Shown piece after piece: positions 9,181 to 18,124 of a DNA stretch of 64,000 nt; position 1 is the stretch's first letter, and every line of letters starts with the position of its first letter. This DNA comes from Novosphingobium sp. (GTDB lineage: Bacteria; Pseudomonadota; Alphaproteobacteria; Sphingomonadales; Sphingomonadaceae), in the NCBI GenBank assembly GCA_020446505.1, contig JAGREN010000025.1:1-64000 (forward strand), read 5' to 3'. Made by a program: the position numbers and the translations under genes. Below the pieces are notes generated by a model. It had not been told where the DNA came from, did no database searches, and saw only the letters and a list, made by a program, of their open reading frames with translations.

Positions 9181-9995
9181 GCGTCGATGCCGAACTGGGC
9201 GGGATCGAAGCTGCCGCGGAAGCTCTCGGTTGCAGGGCCGGTCATGACGATGCGGTCGTCCGTGCCCCATTCGATCGACAGCGAGCCGCCCGGCAGGTCC
9301 ACCCTGACCGGGCTGTCGACCAGACCGCGCCGGATCGCGGCGACAGCAGTCGCGCAGGCTCCGGTTCCGCAGGCAAGAGTAAGGCCCGCACCGCGCTCCC
9401 AGACGCGCAGGCGAATGTTTGAACGGTCGATCACGCTTGCGACGTTGACGTTGATCCGCTCGGGGAAAACCGGATCGGTCTCGATCATCGGGCCGAGCCG
9501 GTGCATGTCCACAAGGTCGCAATCGGGCACGAAGAACACGGCGTGCGGATTGCCGACATTGACCGCGATGGGATGGACCAGTTCCTCCCAGGCGAGAGGC
9601 ATTGTGTGCGTGTCCATCGCATAGGCGAGCGGAATGTCCTGCCATTCGAAGCGCGGCACGCCCATGTCGACCGAGATGCCGCCCTGTGCCGGGCTGGTGA
9701 CGATCAGTCCGCCCTTGGTCTCGACCGTGGCCGGCTTGCCGTGCAGCAGGCCGACCGCGCGCGCGGCATTGCCGCAAGCCTCTACCTCGCCGCCGTCGGC
9801 ATTGAAGATGCGCATGCGGAAATCGGCACTGGCGGATGGCTCCAGCACGATAAGCTGATCGCAGCCGATCCCGGTGTGCCGGTTGGCAAGTGCGGCGGCC
9901 GAAACCGCGTCGAGCGCGGGCAGGGGATCGCCGCGCCCGTCGAGCACCACGAAGTCGTTGCCGAGGCCGTGCATCTTGGTGAAGGCGATCCGCAT
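9177..9995 (-). CDS. dapF: Diaminopimelate epimerase DapF
   Basis: The 272-residue enzyme interconverts LL- and meso-diaminopimelate for lysine and peptidoglycan synthesis. It starts with MRIAFTKMHGLGNDFVVLD. It has both catalytic cysteines: C74 in GGEVEACGNAAR and C209 in LACGTGACA. It heads a coupled operon with mtaB, ftsY and yciB. The reading frame remains open upstream into the next gene, but family similarity begins at this ATG. Confidence 0.96.
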   Translation of the reverse strand: MRIAFTKMHGLGNDFVVLDGRGDPLPALDAVSAAALANRHTGIGCDQLIVLEPSASADFRMRIFNADGGEVEACGNAARAVGLLHGKPATVETKGGLIVTSPAQGGISVDMGVPRFEWQDIPLAYAMDTHTMPLAWEELVHPIAVNVGNPHAVFFVPDCDLVDMHRLGPMIETDPVFPERINVNVASVIDRSNIRLRVWERGAGLTLACGTGACATAVAAIRRGLVDSPVRVDLPGGSLSIEWGTDDRIVMTGPATESFRGSFDPAQFGIDA

Positions 9996-10042
9996 GGGCC
10001 GCGATCTAGGTGTTAGCGGCTGCGCCGTCCAGTGGTGTGTTG

Positions 10043-11731
10043 TCAGGCCTGTGCCGCGCGCGGGCCATTCTGCTCTTGAGTGGCGGCGGTGCCTGCGTCG
10101 TCGGCAGACTTCCTTTCGCCGTCCGCAAGCAGGCCAAGCTCTTCCAGCCAGGCACGGGTATCGCTCGCCGAGCGAGGTTTGCCGTAGAGATAGCCCTGTC
10201 CGCGAAGGCCGCTGAAGGCGCGCAGGCGTTCCAGCACGGCAGTGGTCTCGATGCCTTCGGCAGTGACGGGAAGGCCAAGTCCCTTGCCGAGCATCGCGAT
10301 CGATTCGACGATTGCGGCGCTGTCCTCGCAGCGGTCGATTCCACGGACAAAGCTGCGGTCGATCTTGATCCGGTCGAAGGGCAACCTGTGCAACTGGCTG
10401 AGCGAGTTGTAGCCCGTGCCGAAATCGTCGAGGCTGACGCGAACGCCCTGGTTCTTGAGGCTGGCGATCAGGGTGCGCACCTGCACGATATCTTCGTGCA
10501 TGCAGCTTTCGGTGATTTCGATCTCGAGCCTGCCCGGCGGGAAATTGGCCGCGACCAGCAGCTTGAGCAGCCGCTGCGAGAACCACGGATCGCGTAGCTG
10601 GATCGGCGAGATGTTGACCGCGAGCGTCAAGTGTGGCGCCCAGTGCCGCGCATCTTCAAGCGCCGATGCGATAAGGGTTTCCGAAAGTTCCGAGATCAGC
10701 CCGACTTCCTCGGCGATCGGGATGAACATGTCCGGCACGAGGAGGCCAAATTCCGGCGAATTCCAGCGGGCGAGCATTTCGAAGCCGATCAGTTCGCCCG
10801 TCTCCACGTCGATCTGGCGCTCGTAGAAGGGAACGAATTCACCGTTCTCGATTCCGCGCCGCAGGCCTGACTCGATGCGGTCGCGGAAACGCATTTCCTC
10901 GCCCATGAAGTCTTCGAACCAGAAGTAGTTGTTCCGGCCGTTGCGCTTGGCGTGGTACATGGCGACGTCGGCCATATCGAGCATGTGCTGCGCGTCCGAT
11001 ATGCCTTCGATGGCCTTTTTCAGCGTGTCTGCGCGCGTGATGCCAACCGAGGCGGTCATGTCGATGGCGAGGTTCTGCACCTCGAACGGTTCGCGGATGG
11101 CGTCGATCAGCCGACTCGCAATCGCGTCGACTGCCTGAACGCGTGAAGGATCGAAGGTGAGCGCGCAGGCGAACTCGTCTCCACCGATCCGTGCAATCAG
11201 GGCCTCGGACGGGAGAGCTGCGACAATCCGCCGGGCACATTCGACGAGAATAAGATCGCCGATGCCGTGGCCCTTGCGATCGTTGACTAGCTTGAAGTTG
11301 TCGAGGTCGATCATCATGATCGCGATGCTTCGCGATGCCTGCTCGCTCTCGTCGAGCAGGCGATCCAGCGCAAAGCCGAAGCTGCGGCGATTGAGCGTGC
11401 CCGTGAGCGGATCGGCTTCCGCCAGCGAGCGCGCCTGCTCTTCGGCGCGGCGGCGTTCCGCGATCTCGCCGCTGAGGTCGGCGTAGCGGCGCCAGCCGAA
11501 GATGATGAGTGCGATGTTGAGCAGGAGAGCGTTGACCAGCGCGCTGTCGGGCCCGATTCCGTAGCCGGCCATGGCGCGGATCGCGGCTGGCAGCACGGCG
11601 CTTCCCGTTGCCACGAACAGGATAATCGCCGCCACGGCGATCGCGAGCGCGACGACGTCGCGATCTGCGGCGCTCATGCGCTTTTGTTCGCGCGGAGTGC
11701 GCTGCCCGGGAACTGGAGCTTTCATCGGCAA
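10043..11731 (-). CDS. Membrane GGDEF-EAL cyclic-di-GMP protein
   Basis: The 562-residue protein has two N-terminal transmembrane helices (about 25-51 and 63-79), a GGDEF domain (GGDEF at 183-187) and a C-terminal EAL domain. The GGDEF signature is intact, but the usual inhibitory RxxD site just before it reads PSEA. The EAL motif is EML, and the metal and catalytic residues appear kept (VNISP, EIEITES, SLDDFGTGYNS, DRIKIDR, TAEGIE, QGYLYGKP), so phosphodiesterase activity is likely. The start shown is a TTG with AGGGGG eight bases upstream; an in-frame ATG at 11725 is the alternative. Confidence 0.9.
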   Translation of the reverse strand: MPMKAPVPGQRTPREQKRMSAADRDVVALAIAVAAIILFVATGSAVLPAAIRAMAGYGIGPDSALVNALLLNIALIIFGWRRYADLSGEIAERRRAEEQARSLAEADPLTGTLNRRSFGFALDRLLDESEQASRSIAIMMIDLDNFKLVNDRKGHGIGDLILVECARRIVAALPSEALIARIGGDEFACALTFDPSRVQAVDAIASRLIDAIREPFEVQNLAIDMTASVGITRADTLKKAIEGISDAQHMLDMADVAMYHAKRNGRNNYFWFEDFMGEEMRFRDRIESGLRRGIENGEFVPFYERQIDVETGELIGFEMLARWNSPEFGLLVPDMFIPIAEEVGLISELSETLIASALEDARHWAPHLTLAVNISPIQLRDPWFSQRLLKLLVAANFPPGRLEIEITESCMHEDIVQVRTLIASLKNQGVRVSLDDFGTGYNSLSQLHRLPFDRIKIDRSFVRGIDRCEDSAAIVESIAMLGKGLGLPVTAEGIETTAVLERLRAFSGLRGQGYLYGKPRSASDTRAWLEELGLLADGERKSADDAGTAATQEQNGPRAAQA

Positions 11732-11848
11732 ACAGAAATCCCCCTACGGTCGTGGGTTCTTTTCGCCGAATGATCTGAAATTTGCGTTAAAGTGCTATGT
11801 GTAACGTAACCTCATCTTAACCCGTGGAAAAGGCAGCGGGCCGGGGTT

Positions 11849-12784
11849 TCAGCTGACGAGGCCGATCTCGCGCAGCCGCTCCTGCAGGTACTCGTCCGCG
11901 CTCAGCGGATCGGGGTAGCGATCGGGATTTTCCGCCGTGATGCAGCCGGGCAGGGTGCGGAACATGAAGTCGCTGCGCAGGTGGACGAAGAACGGCATCG
12001 AAAAGCGGCTGTGGCGCGACCGCTCGCCTTCGGGATTGCGCACCCGGTGCGTGGTGGAAGGCAGGACATGGTTGGTCAGACGCTGCAGCATGTCGCCGAT
12101 ATTGACGACCATTGCGCCCTCGGGCGGATTGACGCCGTGCCATTCGCCGTCCTTGCCGAGCAGTTCGAGGCCAGCCTCCTCAGCTCCCAGCAGCAAGGTA
12201 ATGAGATTGATGTCCTCGTGCGGGCCGGCACGCAGGGCGCCGCCGGGATCGCCGGAGAGCGGCGGATAGTGAGCGAGACGCAGCACCGAATTGCCCTCGC
12301 TGGCGGCACTGTCGAACCAGTCTGCGTCAAGCCCGAGGTCGGCCGCAATCCGCGACAGCAGGATCAGGCCGACCCGGTCAAATTCCGCGTAGAGCCGCGT
12401 GAAGACGTCACGAAAATGCTCCGGGCGCTGTGGCCAGACATTGTCCGGCATCGAGGAGCGGAGCGGGCTTCCCTCCGGCAGGTCGCGCCCGACGTGCCAG
12501 AATTCCTTGAGGTCATGGACTGTCGCGTCCTTGGCGATCTCGGTGCCGAACGGGGTGTAGCCGCGCGCCCCGCCGCCGCCGACCTGATAATAGGAGCGCT
12601 TTTCGGCTTCGGGCAGGGCAAAGAACTGTTTCGAAAGCTGCCAGCCTTGCGCGATCAGGTCCGGGTCGATTCCGTGGTCGCGGACCATGGCGAATCCGTA
12701 CTCGCGAAAGCTGTCGCCGAGCGCAGAGGAGAGCTTCTGCGGCTCGTCGGCCATGCTCAAGACGGGGATAGAGGCAAGGGTCAC
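11849..12784 (-). CDS. Isopenicillin-N-synthase-like 2-oxoglutarate/Fe(II) oxygenase
   Basis: This roughly 311-residue member of the 2OG-Fe(II)/IPNS superfamily has an N-terminal DIOX_N part (REYGFAMVRDHGID, LSKQFFALPEAEKR). The double-stranded beta-helix core shows the iron ligands H and D in AGPHEDINLITLL, the distal H in STTHRV, and the R-x-S co-substrate pair in RHSRFSMPFF. The substrate is unknown; bacterial members include ethylene-forming-like and amino-acid hydroxylating enzymes. The start is uncertain: GTG at 12784 has GGGAG eleven bases upstream, a TTG lies at 12802 and an ATG slightly downstream. It is divergent from the EVE gene. Confidence 0.85.
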   Translation of the reverse strand: MTLASIPVLSMADEPQKLSSALGDSFREYGFAMVRDHGIDPDLIAQGWQLSKQFFALPEAEKRSYYQVGGGGARGYTPFGTEIAKDATVHDLKEFWHVGRDLPEGSPLRSSMPDNVWPQRPEHFRDVFTRLYAEFDRVGLILLSRIAADLGLDADWFDSAASEGNSVLRLAHYPPLSGDPGGALRAGPHEDINLITLLLGAEEAGLELLGKDGEWHGVNPPEGAMVVNIGDMLQRLTNHVLPSTTHRVRNPEGERSRHSRFSMPFFVHLRSDFMFRTLPGCITAENPDRYPDPLSADEYLQERLREIGLVS

Positions 12785-12824
12785 GGTGGCGGCTGCTCCC
12801 AAAGGGCGTTAGGCAAGTTTCCGG

Positions 12825-12856
12825 AAATTCAATCAGGCACAAATTCAATCAGGTAC
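12825..12856. repeat. Tandem 16-bp direct repeat upstream of the EVE gene
   Basis: Two head-to-tail copies of AAATTCAATCAGGYAC (12825-12840 and 12841-12856) differ at one base (C or T). They lie in the divergent gap between the IPNS-like oxygenase and the EVE-domain gene and end ten bases before the latter's ATG, so they overlap its leader. They could be a duplicated regulator site or a recent slippage duplication. Confidence 0.7.
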
Positions 12857-12866
12857 AGGGCGGAAA

Positions 12867-13289
12867 ATGGGCAAGAGATACTGGCTGATGAAGTCCGAGC
12901 CGGACGCTTATAGCTGGGACGATCTCGTCGCGGAAGGCGAAGGTACATGGGATGGCGTGCGCAATTATCGCGCGCGCAACAATCTCGCGGCGATGAAAGT
13001 GGGCGAGGAGGCGTTCTTCTACCACTCGAACATCGGCAAGGAGATCGTCGGCGTGGTCAAGATCAGCAAGGCTGGACTGACCGATCCCACCGATCCGGAA
13101 GGCAAGTGGGCTGCCGTGAAGGTGAAGCCGGTCCGCAAGCTGGCTCGCCCGATCACGCTCAAGGAGATCAAGGCCGATCCCGAGCTTGCCGAGATCGAAC
13201 TCATCAAGCAGTCGCGCCTTTCGGTGGCCGAACTGACGCCGGAAGAATGGCGCTACATTGTCGCGCTTTCGAAGAAAAAGGCTGGCTGA
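12867..13289 (+). CDS. EVE domain-containing protein
   Basis: The 140-residue protein consists of a single EVE (PUA-like) domain: KRYWLMKSEPDAYSWDDL, WDGVRNYRARNNL, FFYHSN and a VGVVKI strand. EVE proteins are related to PUA and YTH folds and are thought to bind modified DNA or RNA bases; bacterial stand-alone members are common and of uncertain role. A GGCGGAAA stretch precedes the ATG. No restriction-modification genes lie nearby. Confidence 0.9.
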   Translation: MGKRYWLMKSEPDAYSWDDLVAEGEGTWDGVRNYRARNNLAAMKVGEEAFFYHSNIGKEIVGVVKISKAGLTDPTDPEGKWAAVKVKPVRKLARPITLKEIKADPELAEIELIKQSRLSVAELTPEEWRYIVALSKKKAG

Positions 13290-13388
13290 TTGTTCCGGAT
13301 AATCAGGAAGGGTCCGGTTGCTGTCCCGTATCGGGAAAGCCGCGAAGGGCGCGTGGCGCAGAGGTAAATTTCGTCTTAACGCTGGCGC

Positions 13389-13580
13389 ATGACCAGAAAG
13401 CGCCGCTCACTCGTCCTCACCAACGAGGCCGCCCGTCACCCGTTTCGGGCCAGCTTGCCCATGTCTGTATTCGTGCCATTGGAAACGAAGCCCGGGAGGC
13501 GGCTGACCTTGCAGGACGCGCGCGATTTTATCGCGGCCTATACTGCCTCGTTCGTCGCGGTGGCGATCTTCATCGGTTAA
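13389..13580 (+). CDS. Small hypothetical protein with C-terminal hydrophobic segment
   Basis: This is a 63-residue open frame. The first part is basic and the last 15-17 residues are hydrophobic (AAYTASFVAVAIFIG), suggesting a tail-anchored or single-pass membrane peptide. The ATG has no convincing ribosome-binding site close by (a GAGGT lies too far upstream). I do not recognise a family. The segment LQDARDFIAAYTASF resembles small conserved sphingomonad proteins, but that is an impression only. Confidence 0.45.
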   Translation: MTRKRRSLVLTNEAARHPFRASLPMSVFVPLETKPGRRLTLQDARDFIAAYTASFVAVAIFIG

Positions 13581-13689
13581 CCGGCCTGGGCAAAGCCGAG
13601 CGTTCAGGGTGCGGCGGCTAATTGTCGATCTGGCCGCGAGGCCGTCAATGGTCGCGGCGATCAGGTAGAACGAAACGCCATGATCCGGC

Positions 13690-14481
13690 TTATTTTTCCC
13701 CAGCGGCCAAGGCGCGTGATCTCGCCATTGCTGCATCGACTACTCGTTGGCAAAGACAGTCGATAGAGTGGTCTCGCACAAGTTCGGCGAGGCCGGCTGC
13801 CGTAGTGCCTCCTGCACTGGTTACCTCTTCTCTGAGTTCGGACAGGGAGGCGTCCGGTTCCGCGGCCAGCGCGCCGGCCCCCGAAAGTGTGGATCTCGCC
13901 AACGTCTGCGCTAGCTGCGGGCTTAGCCCGGCATTTACTCCGGCAGAAACCAGAGCCTCCGCGAACCGGAAGAAGTAGGCCGGGCCGCTACCCGAAACGG
14001 CTGTTGCGGCATCGATGAGCGTCTCGTCGTCCAGCCATTCACAGTGGCCAATCTCCAGCAGGAGCCTGATGGCCGTAGTGCGATCCTTTCCCGAAAGGTC
14101 CGAACGGGCCGTAGCGACGGTCATGCTCCTCGCGATCGCCGCTGCCGAATTCGGCATGGCACGCACCAGGCGCTTGCTCCGGTCCAGTTGCGAAGCCAGG
14201 ACATCGAGCCGTAGGCCCGCCATCACCGAGATAAATAGGGGATCCTGACGCCGCAGCGGTGCCAAACTGGGTACGAGACCGGGGAATGTCTGCGGCTTGA
14301 CCGCCAGGACTACCGCCAGTGGATCTTGCAGACCGGGCAGGTCGTGTTCGCTGATCGATTGCACGCCTTCCGGCAGCTGGCTCGCACCAGTCGTCAACGC
14401 GACCACCTCGTGCTGTCTGCGCCACTGGCTGGCCATCGCGCCACCCATGCGGCCGCAGCCAATCATCACGATCAATCCCAT
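13690..14481 (-). CDS. proC: Pyrroline-5-carboxylate reductase
   Basis: The 263-residue enzyme reduces 1-pyrroline-5-carboxylate to L-proline with NAD(P)H. The N-terminal Rossmann motif is VMIGCGRMGGAMA. The family signature lies in the C-terminal dimerisation domain: ATAVSGSGPAYFFRFAEAL, then LREEVTSAGGTTAAGL. It is divergent from an amino-acid permease across a 179-base gap. The catabolic counterpart putA lies in the same window at 28.9-32 kb. Confidence 0.93.
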   Translation of the reverse strand: MGLIVMIGCGRMGGAMASQWRRQHEVVALTTGASQLPEGVQSISEHDLPGLQDPLAVVLAVKPQTFPGLVPSLAPLRRQDPLFISVMAGLRLDVLASQLDRSKRLVRAMPNSAAAIARSMTVATARSDLSGKDRTTAIRLLLEIGHCEWLDDETLIDAATAVSGSGPAYFFRFAEALVSAGVNAGLSPQLAQTLARSTLSGAGALAAEPDASLSELREEVTSAGGTTAAGLAELVRDHSIDCLCQRVVDAAMARSRALAAGEK

Positions 14482-14660
14482 CGATGCATCTCCGCTGCCG
14501 GGTAACCGCCAGCGGGCCGATGGCCTGTGGATCTCTCCCTTGCAAGGCCGGCGGTCCGGAATGACCGGTGCAGCAACGGATTAGGCCCTAACGAGCGGGT
14601 TGGCTGGCAACGACGGGATTATCACAAGGTTCGTCACCGCAACCGGAAAGGAATGCCCAG

Positions 14661-16196
14661 ATGCCGAATGGCCGGACCGGAAACCGGTTGCGAAAGTCGC
14701 TCGACGACATTCACCTCGACATCCAGAACAACGGGCTGAAACGATCGCTCGGGCCAGTGCACCTCGTGCTCCTTGGAATCGGATGTATCGTCGGCGCTGG
14801 CATCTACGTCATGACCGGGACAGCGGCAGCCAATTATGCCGGCCCGGCCGTCCTGCTTTCTTTTGTCCTTGCTGGTTTGGCCTGCGGTTTCACCGGGCTG
14901 TGCTACGCCGAGCTTGCTTCGACATTGCCGGTTTCCGGTTCCTCCTACAGCTATACCTATGCGAGCCTCGGTGAAGTGGCCGCATGGTCGATAGGCTGGC
15001 TGCTCATGCTGGAATATGGCCTCGCGGGATCAGCGCTCGCGGCCGGACTTTCGGGTTATCTCGCCAGTCTGCTGGGCGATTTCGGCATTGTCATACCAGA
15101 GGCACTGCGAACGCCCTGGATCACCAGTACGATGACCGATTCCGGACCTGTGTTCGTCAGTGGTGGGGGCATAAACCTGCTTGCGGCGGGCTGCGTCGGC
15201 GCTGTTGCCCTGTTGCTCATTCGCGGTGTCTCCGAATCCGCAACCGTGAATGCAATCATGGTCGTCATCAAGATCGCGGTGCTGCTGCTGTTTGTGGGGG
15301 TCGGCATATTTTACGTCGATCCTGCAAACTGGGAGCCGTTCATTCCTGAAAGCAGGGGAGGCTTCACATACGGCGAGGCCGGCATTTTCCGGGGCGCTTC
15401 GGTGCTGTTCTTCGCCTATCTCGGCTTCGAGACGATCTCGACCGCCGCGCTTGAGGCACGCAATCCCCAGCGCGACATGCCGATCGGAATTCTCGGCGCG
15501 CTTGTCGTCTGTACGACGCTCTATCTGGGCGTTGCCCTCGTCCTGACAGGGCTCGTCCCCTATCAGCAGCTGGGTGTGCCAGACCCGATCGCACTGGCAG
15601 TGGATCGCATCGGAATGCCGATGTTCACCCTGGTCATCAAGCTGGGCGCGGTGCTTGGCCTGACTTCGGTCTTGCTGGTCAATACCTTTGGTCACACCAG
15701 AATCTGCTTTGCCATGGCGCAAGATGGGCTGCTTCCACGGCTGTTCTGTTCGGTTCATACGAAATGGATGACGCCTCATCGTGGCACGGTCTTCGTCGCG
15801 GTGGTCACGGCAATAGCGGCATCGACCCTGCCGATTGCAATTCTCGGCGACCTGGTAAGCCTTGGAACGGCGTGCGCATTTTCAATCGTCGCGATTTCCG
15901 TGATGTGGCTGCGGACGACAGAGCCGGACCTGGAGCGGCCATTTCGTGTGCCCTTGGGTGGCGTGTTCATCGGACGAGTCTGGATCGGCGTCGTACCTGT
16001 TCTCGCCCTTGTTTTCTGCCTCGGCATGATCGGCCCGGTCGTGATCGACATCGGCCTGAAGGCGGCGCGCGGCCAGGCTCTCCCGGCTATCGTGCTGGGT
16101 GTCTACGCGGTTGCAGGTGTCGTGCTCTACTGGCGATACGGAATGCGCTATTCGCGACTGCGCAATCTGGCCACGCCGAGAGGTGAAACGGCCTGA
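14661..16196 (+). CDS. APC-family amino acid permease (cationic amino acid transporter type)
   Basis: This 511-residue polytopic transporter has about 12-14 helices. The N-terminus contains GIGCIVGAGIYVMTGTAA, the helix-1 substrate-binding turn of the APC family. GVSESATVNAIMVVIKIAVL and FFAYLGFETISTAALEARNP are typical of the YhdG/CAT branch. It should import amino acids across the inner membrane; specificity cannot be read. An AAAGGA ribosome-binding site precedes the ATG. The AraC-type gene is convergent eight bases downstream, and proC is divergent upstream. Confidence 0.9.
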   Translation: MPNGRTGNRLRKSLDDIHLDIQNNGLKRSLGPVHLVLLGIGCIVGAGIYVMTGTAAANYAGPAVLLSFVLAGLACGFTGLCYAELASTLPVSGSSYSYTYASLGEVAAWSIGWLLMLEYGLAGSALAAGLSGYLASLLGDFGIVIPEALRTPWITSTMTDSGPVFVSGGGINLLAAGCVGAVALLLIRGVSESATVNAIMVVIKIAVLLLFVGVGIFYVDPANWEPFIPESRGGFTYGEAGIFRGASVLFFAYLGFETISTAALEARNPQRDMPIGILGALVVCTTLYLGVALVLTGLVPYQQLGVPDPIALAVDRIGMPMFTLVIKLGAVLGLTSVLLVNTFGHTRICFAMAQDGLLPRLFCSVHTKWMTPHRGTVFVAVVTAIAASTLPIAILGDLVSLGTACAFSIVAISVMWLRTTEPDLERPFRVPLGGVFIGRVWIGVVPVLALVFCLGMIGPVVIDIGLKAARGQALPAIVLGVYAVAGVVLYWRYGMRYSRLRNLATPRGETA

Positions 16197-16204
16197 AGAG
16201 GCCG

Positions 16205-16963
16205 TCAGTGAATGAGATATTGGCTGGGCGGGATGCCGAATGCGCGGCGGAACATCGCCGAGAAGCCGCTCGGGCTGTCATACCCGACCTCGAAAGCCAC
16301 CTGCGTGACAGATTCTCCCGAGGCCAGTCGGGACAGAGCCTCCATCAGGCGCACTTGCTGGCGCCAGACGGCGAGGCCCATGCCGGTTTCCTGCTTGAAG
16401 GCGCGCGTAAAAGTCCGCCGTCCCATCGCAGCGATCTTCGCCCAGTCATCGATGTCGCGAGGGTCGGACGGATCGGCGATGATTTCGTTGCACACTCTGA
16501 GGAGCCGCTTGTCCTTCGGCATTGTGACGCAATAGGGCGCGTTCGGCATGCGGTCGATTTCCGCCAGCAACAGCCGAATTATTTCGCCTTCCCGTCCATC
16601 GACCACATAAAGCGGATCGAAGCTGGATGTCTCGAGGATCAAGGCTTTCAGAAAATCGGATACCTCGAAAACGCGGCAGGTATCGTCAGCAACCTGCGGA
16701 TGATTGCGAAGATAGAGCGTTCGCAGCGAAACCGGGCCACGGCAGGACACTTCATGCAGAACGCCTGCAGGGAGCCAGACAGCCCGCTGGGGCGGGATCA
16801 CGAAACTGGTCTCCGGTGTGGTCACCGACATCACCCCGGCAGAAGCATAGAGAATCTGGACGTGATCGTGGCTGTGCATGGGGTCGGTGAAGCCAGCCGG
16901 GTACTCGTCCCGCAAGGCGACGACAGGGCGGTCGATCCCCAGAACTTCGAAACTGTGCTTCAT
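16205..16963 (-). CDS. AraC-family transcriptional regulator with cupin sensor domain
   Basis: The 252-residue regulator has an N-terminal cupin-like ligand domain (DPMHSHDHVQILYASAGVMS, then a PPQRAVWLPAGVLHEV strand pair). A C-terminal pair of HTH motifs follows (AAMGRRTFTRAFKQETGMG and VTQVAFEVGYDSPSGFSAMF) with the terminal P-x-x-Y (PSQYLIH). The ATG at 16963 is preferred over an open frame reaching 17146, because the cupin domain begins just after it and the upstream part lies in the divergent promoter. It faces the esterase gene and may control the 17.2-25.1 kb operon; that is inference from position. Confidence 0.87.
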   Translation of the reverse strand: MKHSFEVLGIDRPVVALRDEYPAGFTDPMHSHDHVQILYASAGVMSVTTPETSFVIPPQRAVWLPAGVLHEVSCRGPVSLRTLYLRNHPQVADDTCRVFEVSDFLKALILETSSFDPLYVVDGREGEIIRLLLAEIDRMPNAPYCVTMPKDKRLLRVCNEIIADPSDPRDIDDWAKIAAMGRRTFTRAFKQETGMGLAVWRQQVRLMEALSRLASGESVTQVAFEVGYDSPSGFSAMFRRAFGIPPSQYLIH

Positions 16964-17157
16964 GGCCTGTTCCGAACAATTACATCCATACCCTATTAGT
17001 GAGGCCAAAAGCGGGCTGGGCGCAAGCCCGATCCTTCGGCTAGGCCCAAATCGCACGATGAATGACCCGGACATAAGTGTGAGCCTGCGGGGTCGGGGAT
17101 AGGGAAGTATTCGAACTTGTCGCGAGAGCGGCGGATTGTCAGCCAAACGGAGGTTCG

Positions 17158-18117
17158 ATGTCGGAGGCCAAGGCAGTGGAAGCGATGGACGATGTCGATC
17201 CGGTGATCCGCAAATTCGTTGATCAGATCAACGAAGGCTACGCACAACTGGCAAGCAGCGATGCACCTTCGATCGTCCAACGGCGCGCGGTTGCGGAAAT
17301 GGTCCGCAAGCCTTGGCGCACCGGCGGGCCGGTCATGGCGGAAACGCGCGACTTCGAAATCGAAGGGGTGCGCATGAGACTCCACCGACCTGTCGACTCG
17401 CTTGATCTTCCGGCGCTGCTCTACGTCCATGGTGGCGGATGGGCGCTCTTCAGCATCGACACCCATGACCGGCTGATGCGCGAATATGCCGCGCGGGCTG
17501 GCGTGGCGGTGATCGGTATCGACTATAGCCTCGCCCCCGAAGCCAAGTTTCCTGTGGCGCTGGATGAAATCGTTACGGCGGTTAGCTGGCTGCGCGACCA
17601 CGCGGCTGAAATGGGTATCGATGGCGACCGGATGGCGGTCGGGGGAGATTCGGCCGGTGGCAATCTCACCGTTGCCACATGCCTGAAAATGCGGGACCTG
17701 GGCGTTCGGCCGGTCCAGGCGATGCTGCTCAACTATGGTGCCTTTGCGCCGGAGCATATGCCCAGCTACGATCGGTACGGGGGGGACTCCTATTTCCTGA
17801 CGGTCGATGAGATGGACGATTTCTGGTCCGACTATGTGTCCGATCCGGCGCAATTGTCCGACCCGCTGGTGGCTCCGCTCCATGCCGATCTGGCGGGCTT
17901 GCCACCGGCCTATCTGGCCATCGCCCAGTGCGACATCCTGGCCGATTGCAACCACGAGCTTGCGGTCCGCCTGAAACGCGCCGGGGTCGCAGTCGAGTCA
18001 GTCGAATACGAGAGGGCAACTCACAGCTTTCTCGAGGCGATGTCGATCTCATCGCTTTCGGCAAAGGCGCTCGACGATCAGGCAAGATGGCTGCGTGAGA
18101 CGCTGCGCGTGATATAG
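17158..18117 (+). CDS. Alpha/beta hydrolase, HSL-type esterase
   Basis: The 319-residue hormone-sensitive-lipase-like esterase has an oxyanion-hole motif HGGGWALF and a nucleophile elbow GDSAGGN. The probable acid is in AQCDILAD and the base in ATHSFLEA. It has no signal peptide, so it acts in the cytoplasm on small acyl esters, lactones or similar. A strong GGAGG ribosome-binding site lies seven bases before the ATG. It leads a same-strand run with the PaiB-like gene and the amidohydrolase genes. Confidence 0.88.
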   Translation: MSEAKAVEAMDDVDPVIRKFVDQINEGYAQLASSDAPSIVQRRAVAEMVRKPWRTGGPVMAETRDFEIEGVRMRLHRPVDSLDLPALLYVHGGGWALFSIDTHDRLMREYAARAGVAVIGIDYSLAPEAKFPVALDEIVTAVSWLRDHAAEMGIDGDRMAVGGDSAGGNLTVATCLKMRDLGVRPVQAMLLNYGAFAPEHMPSYDRYGGDSYFLTVDEMDDFWSDYVSDPAQLSDPLVAPLHADLAGLPPAYLAIAQCDILADCNHELAVRLKRAGVAVESVEYERATHSFLEAMSISSLSAKALDDQARWLRETLRVI

Positions 18118-18124
18118 GACTCGC

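Noticed and set aside
12825..12856. CRISPR-like or phage attachment repeat
   Set aside because: Only two directly abutting copies without spacers, and no cas, integrase or tRNA gene nearby.
16964..17157. N-terminal extension of the AraC regulator to 17146
   Set aside because: The extra 61 residues are Arg/Pro-rich without a domain, and would occupy the divergent promoter; the ATG at 16963 directly precedes the cupin domain.
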